Positions 7,462-15,873 of a stretch of DNA of 27,978 bases are shown in pieces. Under the pieces are notes generated by a model, which was not told the DNA's origin, ran no database searches, and worked only from the letters and a program-made list of their open reading frames with translations. Each line of letters begins with the position of its first letter. Positions within the stretch are counted from its first letter, which is position 1. Position numbers and translations under genes: made by a program. This DNA is from an uncultured Clostridia bacterium (GTDB lineage Bacteria; Bacillota; Clostridia; TANB77; CAG-508), in the NCBI GenBank assembly GCA_934133175.1, contig CAKPAX010000022.1, positions 1-27,978 on the forward strand, given 5' to 3'.

Positions 7462-7469
7462 AATATGTT

Positions 7470-7538
7470 AATATAAAAGATAATCATGAATTTATAAAAG
7501 TTTAAAAGTTATTGAATTCTTGTATTATCTTTTATATT
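7470..7538 (+). other. Long hairpin between nrnA and truB
   Basis: Bases 7470-7484 are perfectly complementary to 7524-7538 (15 bp, A/T-rich). The stem continues inward as CATGAATT (7485-7492) with AATTCTTG (7515-7522), with one mismatch and a one-base bulge. No T-tract follows, so it is not a standard terminator. It may be an RNA-processing or stability element, or the remnant of a palindromic insertion. Confidence 0.6.
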
Positions 7539-7575
7539 CTTAATAAGAAGTTTAAAGATTGGAATATAGAAAATT

Positions 7576-8448
7576 ATGGATGGAATAATTATTATTAATA
7601 AACAAAAAAATTATACATCAAATGATGTTGTTCAAATTGTAAAAAAAACATTTAATGAAAAAACAGGACACACAGGAACATTAGACCCTAATGCAACAGG
7701 AGTATTACCATTACTTGTGGGAAAAGGAACAAAATTATCTAAATATTTAATAAATCATGATAAAATTTATGAAGTAGTATTAAAATTAGGAGAAAAACGT
7801 GACACTGCTGATAGTGAAGGAAATATAATTGAGAATAAAGAAATATGTTATAGTAATATAAATAAAGAGAATATTAACGAAGTATTTAATACTTTTATAG
7901 GAAAACAGGAGCAAAAGCCTCCTATGTATTCTGCAATAAAAGTAAATGGAAAAAAACTTTATGAATATGCAAGAAAAGGACAAAAAATAAATGTTGAACC
8001 TAGAAAAATAGAAATATATAAAATAGAATTATTAAATATAAATGATAGAAAGGATGAGATACAATTTAGAGTTGAATGTTCAAAAGGAACATATATAAGA
8101 AGTTTATGTGAAGATATTGCAGAAAAGTTACAAACAGTAGGTTATATGAAGGAATTAAATAGAATAAAAGTTGGAGATTTTGATATTAATAATTCTATTA
8201 CAATAGATGAATTAAAGGAAAATAAAGACAACGAAAAATTTATTGATAAATATTTTATTTCTATTGAAAAAATTTTTGAAAATAATGATAAGATTGAATT
8301 AAATAATAAAAAATTAACTATGTTTTTAAATGGAATTTCATTAAATTATAAATTGAATTCTGGAATATATAGAATATATAGTGATGGTAAATTTATTGGT
8401 ATTGGAGAAGTTAAAGAAAATAATTTAAAAAGAGATATTATTTTATAA
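7576..8448 (+). CDS. truB: tRNA pseudouridine(55) synthase TruB
   Basis: TruB converts U55 in the T-loop of tRNAs to pseudouridine. The 290-residue product has the motif GHTGTLDPNATGVLP with catalytic Asp37, the KPPMYSAIKVNGKKLYEYARKG-type block (split here by ordinary family variation), and CSKGTYIRSL in the core, then a C-terminal PUA-like part. The ATG at 7576 starts the family N-terminus MDGIIIINK directly, although the ribosome site upstream is poor (TTGGAATA). The usual partner ribF does not follow; glgP with its own promoter does. The gene is separated from nrnA by a hairpin and may be translated less efficiently. Confidence 0.95.
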   Translation: MDGIIIINKQKNYTSNDVVQIVKKTFNEKTGHTGTLDPNATGVLPLLVGKGTKLSKYLINHDKIYEVVLKLGEKRDTADSEGNIIENKEICYSNINKENINEVFNTFIGKQEQKPPMYSAIKVNGKKLYEYARKGQKINVEPRKIEIYKIELLNINDRKDEIQFRVECSKGTYIRSLCEDIAEKLQTVGYMKELNRIKVGDFDINNSITIDELKENKDNEKFIDKYFISIEKIFENNDKIELNNKKLTMFLNGISLNYKLNSGIYRIYSDGKFIGIGEVKENNLKRDIIL

Positions 8449-8454
8449 AAACTA

Positions 8455-8483
8455 TTGCGAAAGCATATATGTTGTGATATAAA
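8455..8483 (+). promoter_or_regulatory. Sigma-A-type promoter of glgP
   Basis: TTGCGA (8455-8460), a 17-base spacer and TATAAA (8478-8483) with a TGA before it (extended -10) lie just behind truB. The promoter would drive glgP separately from the translation operon. Confidence 0.5.
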
Positions 8484-8537
8484 TTATAAAGTACAATAAG
8501 ATAAAAGCGTGAAAATTACAAAGGAGGAAATACAATA

Positions 8538-11105
8538 ATGTATATTTTTAATAGAATAACAGTAAATCCACAATTACCTAAGAGAATAAATAAATTATCA
8601 GTTATTTCAAATAATTTATGGTGGTCTTGGAATACAGAATTCTTAAGACTTTTCAAAAAAATTGATTTTGATTTATGGGAAACAGTAGAAAAAAATCCTG
8701 TAAAGTTTTTAAAACTTGTTTCACAAGAAAGATTAGAAATGGCTTCAAAAGATTCAGAATTTTTAAAAGAGTATGATAAAAATGTAGAAAATTTTGAAAA
8801 TTATATAAATAGTAAAAATACTTGGTTTTCTGAAAAATACCCAAATAATAAAAATGATTTAATAGCATATTTTTCTGCTGAATATGGTTTAGATGAAACT
8901 ATTCCTATTTATTCAGGAGGTCTTGGAATATTATCTGGCGACCATTTGAAGTCAGCAAGTGATTTAGGAATTCCTTTAGTAGCCGTAGGGTTATTATATA
9001 AGAGTGGATATTTTAATCAAAAAATAGATGGAAATGGTATTCAACAATCTGAATATAATGAAATAGAGATAAATAATTTGCCTATTAATCCTGTAAAAAA
9101 TGAAAATGGACAAGATTTAATAATTTTTGTAAAATTTCCAAGAAGAAGATTATATTTAAAAGTATGGCAAGTTAATGTTGGCAGAGTAAAATTATATTTA
9201 TTAGATTCAGATATAGATGAAAATAATCCTGAAGATAGAGATGTTACTTTAAAATTATATGGTGGAGACCAAGAAATGAGAATAAGACAAGAAATAGTTC
9301 TTGGTATGGCAGGAGTTAGTTTATTAAAAACTTTAGGCTTAAATCCAACTGTTTATCACATGAATGAGGGACATTCTGCATTTTTAACTTTAGAATTAAC
9401 TAAAGATATAATTGAAGAAAAGCATGTATCATTTGATATTGCTAGAGATATTACAACATCAAAAACAGTATTTACAACTCATACACCAGTTCCAGCGGGA
9501 AATGATATTTTCCCAATTGATTTAGTAGAAAGATATTTCAAAGATTTTTGGCCAAAACTTGGATTAGATAGAGAACAATTTTTAAAATTAGGTATGAAAC
9601 CATGTGAAGAATTAGAACCTGGATTTAATATGGGAATACTTGCACTTAAAATAGCTGGAAAGAAGAATGGTGTAAGTAAGTTACATGGAGCAGTATCTAG
9701 AGAATTATTTGGAGAGGTATGGCCTCATATAGCTGCTAATGAATCACCTATAACATATGTAACAAATGGAATTCATACTTGCTCATGGCTGGCTCCAAAT
9801 TTAAAAGAATTATATAATAAATATTTAATCCCATATTGGCAAGATAATATTCATTTAGAATATACTTGGGAAAAAATAAAGAATATTCCAGATGAAAAAC
9901 TATGGGAAGCTCATAATTATAGAAAAGAAAAATTATTTGATTTAATAAGAGAAAATACAACTAATAGATTAAGAAGAGCTGGTAGAAGTTATGAAGAAAT
10001 AAAAGAAATTGTTTCAAAATTAAATCCTAATGCACTAACAATTGGATTTGCAAGAAGATTTGCAACATATAAAAGAGCAACATTAATATTTAAAGATTTA
10101 GAAAGAATCACACAAATATTAAATGATGAAAGTAGACCAGTTCAACTTGTTTTTGCTGGAAAAGCGCATCCTGCAGATAAAGAAGGACAAGATTTAATAA
10201 AATTAATTCATGAAATATCAATGATGCCACAATTTAAAGGAAAAATATTCTTACTAGAAAATTATAATATTGCTATGTCAAGATACCTAGTAAGTGGTGT
10301 TGATGTGTGGCTTAATAACCCAAGAAGACCAATGGAAGCATCTGGTACAAGTGGACAAAAAGCATCTGCAAATGGTGTTATAAACTTTAGTGTGTTAGAT
10401 GGTTGGTGGGCAGAAGGATATAATCAAAAAAATGGTTGGACAATAGGAACAAATCAAGAGTATGGGTCTTATGAAGAACAGGATAGAGCTGATAGTGAAA
10501 GTATTTATTATACTTTAGAAAATAAAATAATACCAACATATTATAACAAAAATGAAAAAACAGGTATGTCAGATAAATGGATGGAATTAATGAAAAATTC
10601 TATTATATCAACAATTGGAAAATATAGTACAGCAAGAATGTTGGTTGATTACACAAATAATTTATATATGCCACTTTGCAATTTAACAAACAAATATTAT
10701 AAGAATTTGGAAGATGTTACACAATATAATGCATGGAAAGAAGAATTATATAAAAATTGGGATGATATAAAATTAACTCAATTAAATAATTTAGATAATA
10801 TTTCAATAGATGCTGGAAATAACATAGAAGTTAAATGTGAAGCTTTATTGCCAAATGTTGATGTTAATAATGTAAGGGTAGAAGTATATTATGGTAAAAT
10901 ATCATCAAATGGTATTGTTGAAGATGTAAGCATAATACCAATGAAATTAGAAAAAAGTGATGAAGAAAATAGAAAATATTATTATACAGCAAAAATAGAA
11001 TTAACAACAGGTGGAAATTATGGATATACATTTAGAATAATGCCACAACACGAAATGCTTTTAGATAGCGAAAACTTAGATTTAGTAAAATGGATTACTA
11101 AATAA
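8538..11105 (+). CDS. glgP: Alpha-glucan (glycogen/maltodextrin) phosphorylase
   Basis: This is a PLP-dependent GT35 phosphorylase that releases glucose-1-phosphate from alpha-1,4-glucans. The 855-residue product belongs to the short bacterial/archaeal subfamily with an N-terminal DUF3417 segment (LPKRINKLSVISNNLWWSW). Conserved blocks include YSGGLGILSGDHLKSASDLG, THTPVPAGND, GFARRFATYKRA, and GTSGQKASANG with the PLP lysine at about 608, followed by LDGWW. Most relatives read GTSGMKA, so Gln replaces Met there. AAAGGAGG precedes the ATG at 8538. A strong terminator ends the unit. No other glycogen genes are adjacent, so it stands as a single-gene unit for storage-polysaccharide breakdown. 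The identification is secure; the natural substrate chain length is not. Confidence 0.94.
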   Translation: MYIFNRITVNPQLPKRINKLSVISNNLWWSWNTEFLRLFKKIDFDLWETVEKNPVKFLKLVSQERLEMASKDSEFLKEYDKNVENFENYINSKNTWFSEKYPNNKNDLIAYFSAEYGLDETIPIYSGGLGILSGDHLKSASDLGIPLVAVGLLYKSGYFNQKIDGNGIQQSEYNEIEINNLPINPVKNENGQDLIIFVKFPRRRLYLKVWQVNVGRVKLYLLDSDIDENNPEDRDVTLKLYGGDQEMRIRQEIVLGMAGVSLLKTLGLNPTVYHMNEGHSAFLTLELTKDIIEEKHVSFDIARDITTSKTVFTTHTPVPAGNDIFPIDLVERYFKDFWPKLGLDREQFLKLGMKPCEELEPGFNMGILALKIAGKKNGVSKLHGAVSRELFGEVWPHIAANESPITYVTNGIHTCSWLAPNLKELYNKYLIPYWQDNIHLEYTWEKIKNIPDEKLWEAHNYRKEKLFDLIRENTTNRLRRAGRSYEEIKEIVSKLNPNALTIGFARRFATYKRATLIFKDLERITQILNDESRPVQLVFAGKAHPADKEGQDLIKLIHEISMMPQFKGKIFLLENYNIAMSRYLVSGVDVWLNNPRRPMEASGTSGQKASANGVINFSVLDGWWAEGYNQKNGWTIGTNQEYGSYEEQDRADSESIYYTLENKIIPTYYNKNEKTGMSDKWMELMKNSIISTIGKYSTARMLVDYTNNLYMPLCNLTNKYYKNLEDVTQYNAWKEELYKNWDDIKLTQLNNLDNISIDAGNNIEVKCEALLPNVDVNNVRVEVYYGKISSNGIVEDVSIIPMKLEKSDEENRKYYYTAKIELTTGGNYGYTFRIMPQHEMLLDSENLDLVKWITK

Positions 11106-11111
11106 AAAGTA

Positions 11112-11146
11112 AAAAAACTTGACTGAATTTTTCAGTCAAGTTTTTT
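11112..11146. terminator. Bidirectional terminator between glgP and tmcAL
   Basis: A perfect 16-bp stem (11112-11127 with 11131-11146) has a TTT loop, an A-rich left arm and a T-rich right arm, so it can terminate in both directions. It sits exactly between two convergent genes and overlaps the tmcAL stop by two bases. Confidence 0.9.
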
Positions 11147-12374
11147 AAATAGTTATTATTTTTTGTGTATAATCTAAATTGTTCCAAGAATCATTTTCAA
11201 ACCCTAATGTATAAGTATTTGTTGCATTAATGTCTTTTTGAAGCATCAATTGTAAATTTTTATTAGTGTTTTTATCAGTAAATTTTTTTACAGAAGTAAT
11301 TAAATTCAATCTTTTATTTTGAGAAAGTTGTGAAACAATATATTTTCCTTTTTCATTAAATCCAAGTATTCTTATGTAAGGCATAGACCTTTTTGAAATC
11401 TGAATATCTTTTTTTGTAATATTTAATAAAGCATATAAGAGAATTCTTTGTAGTCTTGTTTTGGTATATCTCTTTGAATTTACTATATTAATAAGTTCGT
11501 AAATTGTATTACAAGAATCAGCTGCTTTTTTTATAGAATATTCTAGTCCTTCTGAAACATCTGGTAAATTTAAAAGTTCTTCAGTAGACATATTTCTAAG
11601 TTTATATAATACTATTTTATCAAAGTTAGATATATCTCTAACGATATGACCTTTTTGAATATTTTCTTTTAGTATACTATAAGATGATATTGGTAGAATT
11701 CTATTTAAATCATTATACTCATGGTTTAATACTAAATTTCTTATTGCAGTTGCACTAGCTATATTTCCAGAAAAATTAATGTCATTATATCCAGTTTTTA
11801 TTCTTTGGATAGATATTGGAATAATATTACTTTTATATTTTTTTATGGCTTTTAAATATTCTATACCTAAAATATTATTTGGAGATGAAAGGATTGGGGC
11901 AAATCTTCTTATATCATTTAAATATAGCATTAATGCATTTTCACGAGCTTTAGGATAGGACATTCCTTTTGATAATTCATGAGAAAGTAGTGCTTTATAT
12001 TCTTTAGGTTCATTATATAATATATCTGCAAATTTATTTAATGTATTAATATCTGAAGTTTCTGTTCCAAAGGAAATAGCATCTACAATTTGTAAAGAAT
12101 CTAATATTTTTATAGCACCTTCTGCAAAATTTTCTGCACTAGAAATAGAATATAATAAAGGTAGCTCAATTACTAAATCAATTCCATTAAGTAATGCCAT
12201 TTCTGTTTTTGACCATTTATCAATTAAAGAAGCATTACCTCGTTGAGTAAAATTCCCGCCTATTACAGCTATTGTATATTCTGCGTTAGTAATTTTTTTT
12301 GATTTTATAAGATGATATAAATGACCATTATGAAATGGATTATATTCTGATATTATTCCCAAAACTTTGCCCAT
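11145..12374 (-). CDS. tmcAL: tRNA(Met) cytidine acetate ligase TmcAL (YlbM family)
   Basis: TmcAL uses acetate and ATP to make N4-acetylcytidine at the wobble base of elongator tRNA-Met. The 409-residue product starts with the nucleotidyltransferase-fold motif IISEYNPFHNGHLYHL (HxGH type), followed by VIGGNFTQRGNASLIDKW, IELPLLYSISSAENFAEGA, SFGTE and SPNNILGIEYLKAI, all characteristic of the family. The length matches B. subtilis TmcAL (about 415). AAAGGAG lies six bases before the start on the minus strand. It is transcribed divergently from rnhA and convergently with glgP. No catalytic motif appears lost. Confidence 0.93.
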   Translation of the reverse strand: MGKVLGIISEYNPFHNGHLYHLIKSKKITNAEYTIAVIGGNFTQRGNASLIDKWSKTEMALLNGIDLVIELPLLYSISSAENFAEGAIKILDSLQIVDAISFGTETSDINTLNKFADILYNEPKEYKALLSHELSKGMSYPKARENALMLYLNDIRRFAPILSSPNNILGIEYLKAIKKYKSNIIPISIQRIKTGYNDINFSGNIASATAIRNLVLNHEYNDLNRILPISSYSILKENIQKGHIVRDISNFDKIVLYKLRNMSTEELLNLPDVSEGLEYSIKKAADSCNTIYELINIVNSKRYTKTRLQRILLYALLNITKKDIQISKRSMPYIRILGFNEKGKYIVSQLSQNKRLNLITSVKKFTDKNTNKNLQLMLQKDINATNTYTLGFENDSWNNLDYTQKIITI

Positions 12375-12392
12375 AATTATCTCCTTTTATTA

Positions 12393-12420
12393 TTGTATTA
12401 CAGATTAAATATGATATAAT
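12393..12420 (+). promoter_or_regulatory. Promoter of rnhA
   Basis: TTGTAT (12393-12398), a 16-base spacer and TATAAT (12415-12420) preceded by TGA lie 43 bases before the rnhA start, in the divergent gap with tmcAL. Confidence 0.55.
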
Positions 12421-12463
12421 AATAGCATAAAAAAGAGAAAAAAACAATAAAAAAGGAGAGATT

Positions 12464-12898
12464 ATGGAAAAGGTTGTAATATATACAGATGGCGCATGTT
12501 CAGGCAATCCTGGTCCTGGTGGATGGGGAAGTTTATTAATGTATAATGATGTGAAAAAAGAAATATCAGGAGGATGCAAAGAAACTACTAATAATATTAT
12601 GGAGTTAACAGCTGTAATAGAAGGATTAAAAATGTTAAAATATCCATGTGAAGTGGATTTATATAGTGATAGTAATTTTGTAGTAAATGCATTTAAACAA
12701 GGTTGGATTTATAATTGGATGAAGAATAATTGGAAAACAGCTAGTAAAGAACCTGTAAAAAATAAAGAAATCTGGCAAGAATTATATGAACTTACCAAAA
12801 TACACAAAGTTAACTTTATAAAAGTTAAAGGGCATAGTGATAATGAATTTAATAATAGATGTGACGAGATGGCACGAAATGCGATAAAAAGTCTGTAA
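12464..12898 (+). CDS. rnhA: Ribonuclease HI
   Basis: RNase HI cuts RNA in RNA/DNA hybrids (R-loops and leftover primers). The 144-residue product has the complete catalytic set in family context: YTDGACSGNPGPGGWG (first Asp), NNIMELTAV (Glu), LYSDSNFVVNA (Asp), and KVKGHSDNEFNNRCDEMA (His and last Asp). It has the basic handle region (KQGWIYNWMKNNWK) and no N-terminal hybrid-binding domain, so it resembles the E. coli form. AAAAGGAGAG precedes the ATG. It has its own promoter and the next gene has another, so it is probably monocistronic. Confidence 0.96.
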   Translation: MEKVVIYTDGACSGNPGPGGWGSLLMYNDVKKEISGGCKETTNNIMELTAVIEGLKMLKYPCEVDLYSDSNFVVNAFKQGWIYNWMKNNWKTASKEPVKNKEIWQELYELTKIHKVNFIKVKGHSDNEFNNRCDEMARNAIKSL

Positions 12899-12931
12899 AT
12901 ATTACATTTTTGTTACAAATACAAAAAAATA

Positions 12932-12960
12932 TTGAAATATATTGTAAGTTTCTATATAAT
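12932..12960 (+). promoter_or_regulatory. Sigma-A-type promoter of the HD-fold-like gene
   Basis: TTGAAA (12932-12937), a 17-base spacer and TATAAT (12955-12960) lie 33 bases before the start codon at 12994. Confidence 0.7.
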
Positions 12961-12993
12961 AAAATTGTAGTAGAAAATACATAGGAGGAAAAA

Positions 12994-13800
12994 ATGGAAA
13001 CGTTTGCAGATTATATCTTAAACGAAGAAAAGTTAATATCTAAAATGGAAATAGTTTATTATCTGTCTAAAAGAACAAAAATTTATTTTGATAAATCTGT
13101 AGTAATTAAGACGGAATTAGCAAAGCTATTTATAGATTATATGAAATTAGATGTTGATAGAAACTTAGTTTTAACTGCATGCCTTTTATGTAATTGTAAA
13201 AAGGTTAATGATCCCCAAAAAATAGGAAAATTACATACATATGCTTTGGATGGAGCAAGATATTTAAAAGAATTGGGATTTAATAGTAGATTTTGTAAAA
13301 TTTGTGAAGAAGTAAATAGATATAGTGAAAGTAACCCAAGAGAAAAAGAAAGTGATATATTAGAGTTAGTAGATAACTTTGGGGGAATGATTTTACCTAG
13401 ACCAGAGAGAATAGGTTTTGAATCAGAAGAAGCTCTTGTGTTAATGGAATATAGAAATTTAAAAGAAAAGTATAATAGATATTTAGAAATATTTAAAGAG
13501 TTTGTACAAAAAAGTGAAGAATTAAAAATAGAAGGTACTAGAAATTTATCACCTATAAGATTACTAGTTAAAGCTTGTAACGAATCTAAAAACGTAAAAG
13601 AATTAATGAATAAAATTTGTTATGAATACTCAGAAAAAATAGATAAAACAATTAATAGACAAAATAAAGAATTAGCTAAAAATATGTTTAATTCAGAAGA
13701 AAATTTAAAAAATCCTAATAGACCATTATTTGCAGAAGAAACTACTAAGAAAATATTAGAAAGATTAAATAATATTGGTTTATCAGAAACAAATGAATAA
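12994..13800 (+). CDS. HD-domain-fold-like protein with degenerate metal site; function unknown
   Basis: The 268-residue product is not one I can name. Residues ~55-130 follow the helical order of an HD domain. LVLTACLLCNCKK sits where an HD protein would have LxHDIGK, then HTYALDGARYLKELGF (compare Hxxx(S)ARYL), then DILELVDNFGG where HD proteins keep the last metal Asp. The HD pair itself is replaced by Cys-Asn, so metal hydrolysis looks impaired and a binding role is possible. The C-terminal half is Lys/Glu-rich and helical, with no membrane segment or signal peptide. AGGAGG lies seven bases before the ATG. It has its own promoter and is closed by a strong terminator, so it is a single-gene unit. 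The HD assignment is by eye only. Confidence 0.55.
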   Translation: METFADYILNEEKLISKMEIVYYLSKRTKIYFDKSVVIKTELAKLFIDYMKLDVDRNLVLTACLLCNCKKVNDPQKIGKLHTYALDGARYLKELGFNSRFCKICEEVNRYSESNPREKESDILELVDNFGGMILPRPERIGFESEEALVLMEYRNLKEKYNRYLEIFKEFVQKSEELKIEGTRNLSPIRLLVKACNESKNVKELMNKICYEYSEKIDKTINRQNKELAKNMFNSEENLKNPNRPLFAEETTKKILERLNNIGLSETNE

Positions 13801-13818
13801 TTATTAAGTTTTACAACA

Positions 13819-13854
13819 GATAAAAAGTAGCAAGTTATATTGCTACTTTTTATC
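13819..13854 (+). terminator. Intrinsic terminator after the HD-fold-like gene
   Basis: GATAAAAAGTAGCAA (13819-13833) pairs perfectly over 15 bp with 13840-13854 around a 6-base loop; the T-run is inside the 3' arm. It separates this gene from the EndoQ-like gene, for which I see no convincing separate promoter. Confidence 0.8.
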
Positions 13855-13877
13855 TTATATGAAAGTGAGGAAATAAA

Positions 13878-15071
13878 ATGTATGAAATATTTGCAGATTT
13901 GCATGTACATATAGGAAGAAGTGAAAGCGGAAAACCAATAAAAATAACAGCAGCAAGGAGTCTTAATTTTGCTAATATAGCAAAAGAATGTGCAGAAAGA
14001 AAAGGAATAAATGTAGTAGGAATTATAGATTGTGCATCACCATATGTAATAGAGGATATTGAAAGATTTCTTGAAACAGGAGATGCTTACGAACTTGAAG
14101 ATGGAGGAATTATATACAAAGATAAAGTTTGTATAATATTAGGAAGTGAAGTAGAAACATCAGAAAAAGGCAGAAATGGGAAATGTGGTGCTGCACATAA
14201 TCTTTGTTATTTTCCTCATTTAAAAGATATAAAACAATTTTCAAATGAAATGAGTAAACACATAAAAAATATTACCTTAAGTACACAAAGATCAGATATA
14301 TCTGGATATGAATTAATTGACATAGTAGAAAAATATAATGGCATTTTAGTTCCAGCTCATATTTTTACACCTTTTAAAAGTTATTATGGAAATTGTACAG
14401 ATAGATTAGAATATGTATTTAAAGAAAAATATAATAAAATATTTGCAGTAGAGTTAGGTTTAAGTTCGGATACTTTTTTAGCAGATACAATATCAGAATT
14501 AGAAAATAAGACTTTTTTAACAAATTCGGATGCACATTCACTTCCTAAAATAGCTAGAGAATATAATAAGATGCAAGTTGAGGATATTAGTTTTAAGGAA
14601 ATTGTAAAAGCATTAAAAAACGAAGATGGAAGAAAAGTATTAGTAAATTATGGATTAGATCCAAAACTTGGAAAATATCATAGAACATTTTGTGATGACT
14701 GTAATAAAGTAATCGAAACAAAAGAACCTGTGGAAACATGTCCACATTGTGGAAGCAAAAAAGTTACTTTTGGAGTTTTTGATAGAATTGAATTAATTAA
14801 AGATAAAAATGAAACAAAGAGTCCAAAAAACAGACCACCTTATATATATCAAATACCTCTTAACTTTATGCCAGGAGTAGGAGGAAAAACAATAGAAAAA
14901 TTATTAAATAATTTTGAAACAGAAATGAATATTTTACATAAATTATCAAAAGATGATTTAGAAGGCGTAGTTGGAAAAAAAATAGCTAATATTATTATAA
15001 ATTCACGAGAAGGAAATATAAAAGTACAATCTGGTGGAGGCGGAAACTACGGAAGAGTAAACCTAAAATAA
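13878..15071 (+). CDS. PHP-domain DNA-repair endonuclease, EndoQ/YqxK-like
   Basis: The 397-residue product has a PHP metal-dependent phosphoesterase domain: DLHVHIGRSESGK at the N-terminus, GIIDCASP, GSEVET, PAHIFTPFKSYYG and NSDAHS. It then has a zinc ribbon (CDDC ... CPHCG) and a C-terminal helix-hairpin-helix-like part (MPGVGGKTIEKLL). This domain order is that of the TIGR00375/EndoQ family. Archaeal EndoQ cuts DNA 5' of deaminated bases and abasic sites, and Bacillus members have been reported to share the activity. In B. subtilis yqxK lies near spoIIM and xerD (ripX), as here, which supports orthology. The C-terminal tail is Gly-rich. The ATG at 13878 has GTGAGGA upstream. The exact substrate range in this organism is inferred. 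Confidence 0.85.
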   Translation: MYEIFADLHVHIGRSESGKPIKITAARSLNFANIAKECAERKGINVVGIIDCASPYVIEDIERFLETGDAYELEDGGIIYKDKVCIILGSEVETSEKGRNGKCGAAHNLCYFPHLKDIKQFSNEMSKHIKNITLSTQRSDISGYELIDIVEKYNGILVPAHIFTPFKSYYGNCTDRLEYVFKEKYNKIFAVELGLSSDTFLADTISELENKTFLTNSDAHSLPKIAREYNKMQVEDISFKEIVKALKNEDGRKVLVNYGLDPKLGKYHRTFCDDCNKVIETKEPVETCPHCGSKKVTFGVFDRIELIKDKNETKSPKNRPPYIYQIPLNFMPGVGGKTIEKLLNNFETEMNILHKLSKDDLEGVVGKKIANIIINSREGNIKVQSGGGGNYGRVNLK

Positions 15072-15152
15072 ATATTTTTGTTCTAAATTATAATTTTATA
15101 GAATACACATTATGTAGTATAAGAAATACATTATAAATTCAAAGGAGATTTT

Positions 15153-15788
15153 ATGATTATAAAAAGAAAAGTACACATAATGGATGTTTTAAAAACACAT
15201 ATAACTAATAATTTAAAAGAGTATATAATAGTTTTACTAATATTTCTAATTGGAATTTTTTTAGGTGTAATGTTTATAAATAATGCAAAAGAATCTCAAA
15301 GAAATGAAATACAAAATTATATAAATACATATGTTGAAAATAGTAAGAATAATGAAATAGAAAGTACAAATGGACTAATTCTAAATATAAAAGAAAATGT
15401 TATATTAGCATGTTTATTATGGTTTGCAGGAACTACAATAATATGTATGCCAATAGTTCTAGGAATAATAATGTTTAGAGGTTTCTGTTTGGGATATACG
15501 ATAGCGGCAACTATTAGCACAATTGGTTTTGGAAAGGGAATTTTGTTTATACTTACCTCTTTATTGTTACAAAACATATTATTTATACCGGCAATATTGA
15601 TTTTAGGAGTAAGTGGAATAAAGTTATACAAATCAATAATGAAAGACAAAAGAAAAGAAAATATAAAAATAGAAATTTTAAGACATACAGCAATATCTGG
15701 AATAGCATTAATTGTATTAATAGCATCAGCAATAGTGGAAGTACAGATATCATACAACTTTACAAATTCAATAGTAAAATATTTGTAA
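15153..15788 (+). CDS. spoIIM: Stage II sporulation protein M
   Basis: SpoIIM is an integral membrane protein of the SpoIID-SpoIIM-SpoIIP machine that drives engulfment in endospore formers. The 211-residue product has the DUF95/SpoIIM layout: a first hydrophobic segment (~26-44, IIVLLIFLIGIFLGVMF), an extracytoplasmic stretch, then three or four membrane segments, with the conserved FRGFCLGYTIA motif in the middle, and a final segment near 185-200. AAAGGAG lies about six bases ahead of the ATG at 15153; an internal ATG at 15180 is the alternative. The location between the EndoQ-like gene and xerD is the Bacillus/Clostridium arrangement. It implies, but does not prove, that the organism sporulates. 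Confidence 0.88.
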   Translation: MIIKRKVHIMDVLKTHITNNLKEYIIVLLIFLIGIFLGVMFINNAKESQRNEIQNYINTYVENSKNNEIESTNGLILNIKENVILACLLWFAGTTIICMPIVLGIIMFRGFCLGYTIAATISTIGFGKGILFILTSLLLQNILFIPAILILGVSGIKLYKSIMKDKRKENIKIEILRHTAISGIALIVLIASAIVEVQISYNFTNSIVKYL

Positions 15789-15804
15789 AAATTTGAAAAA
15801 GCTA

Positions 15805-15833
15805 TTTACTTTTTTGGCAATTTTTGATATAAC
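15805..15833 (+). promoter_or_regulatory. xerD promoter with overlapping nested palindrome
   Basis: TTTACT (15805-15810), 17 bases and TATAAC (15828-15833), preceded by TGA, form a plausible extended -10 promoter. ATAACTAGTTAT (15829-15840) is a perfect 12-bp palindrome over the -10, and CTATTTAC (15802-15809) is complementary to GTAAATAG (15841-15848). A regulator binding here would block transcription, but none is identified. Confidence 0.4.
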
Positions 15834-15873
15834 TAGTTATGTAAATAGAATAAACAATTAATGGGGGAAAATC

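Noticed and set aside
13878..15071. Histidinol phosphatase or DNA polymerase III PHP domain
   Set aside because: The zinc ribbon and C-terminal helix-hairpin-helix after the PHP domain fit EndoQ/TIGR00375, and no histidine or polymerase genes are near.
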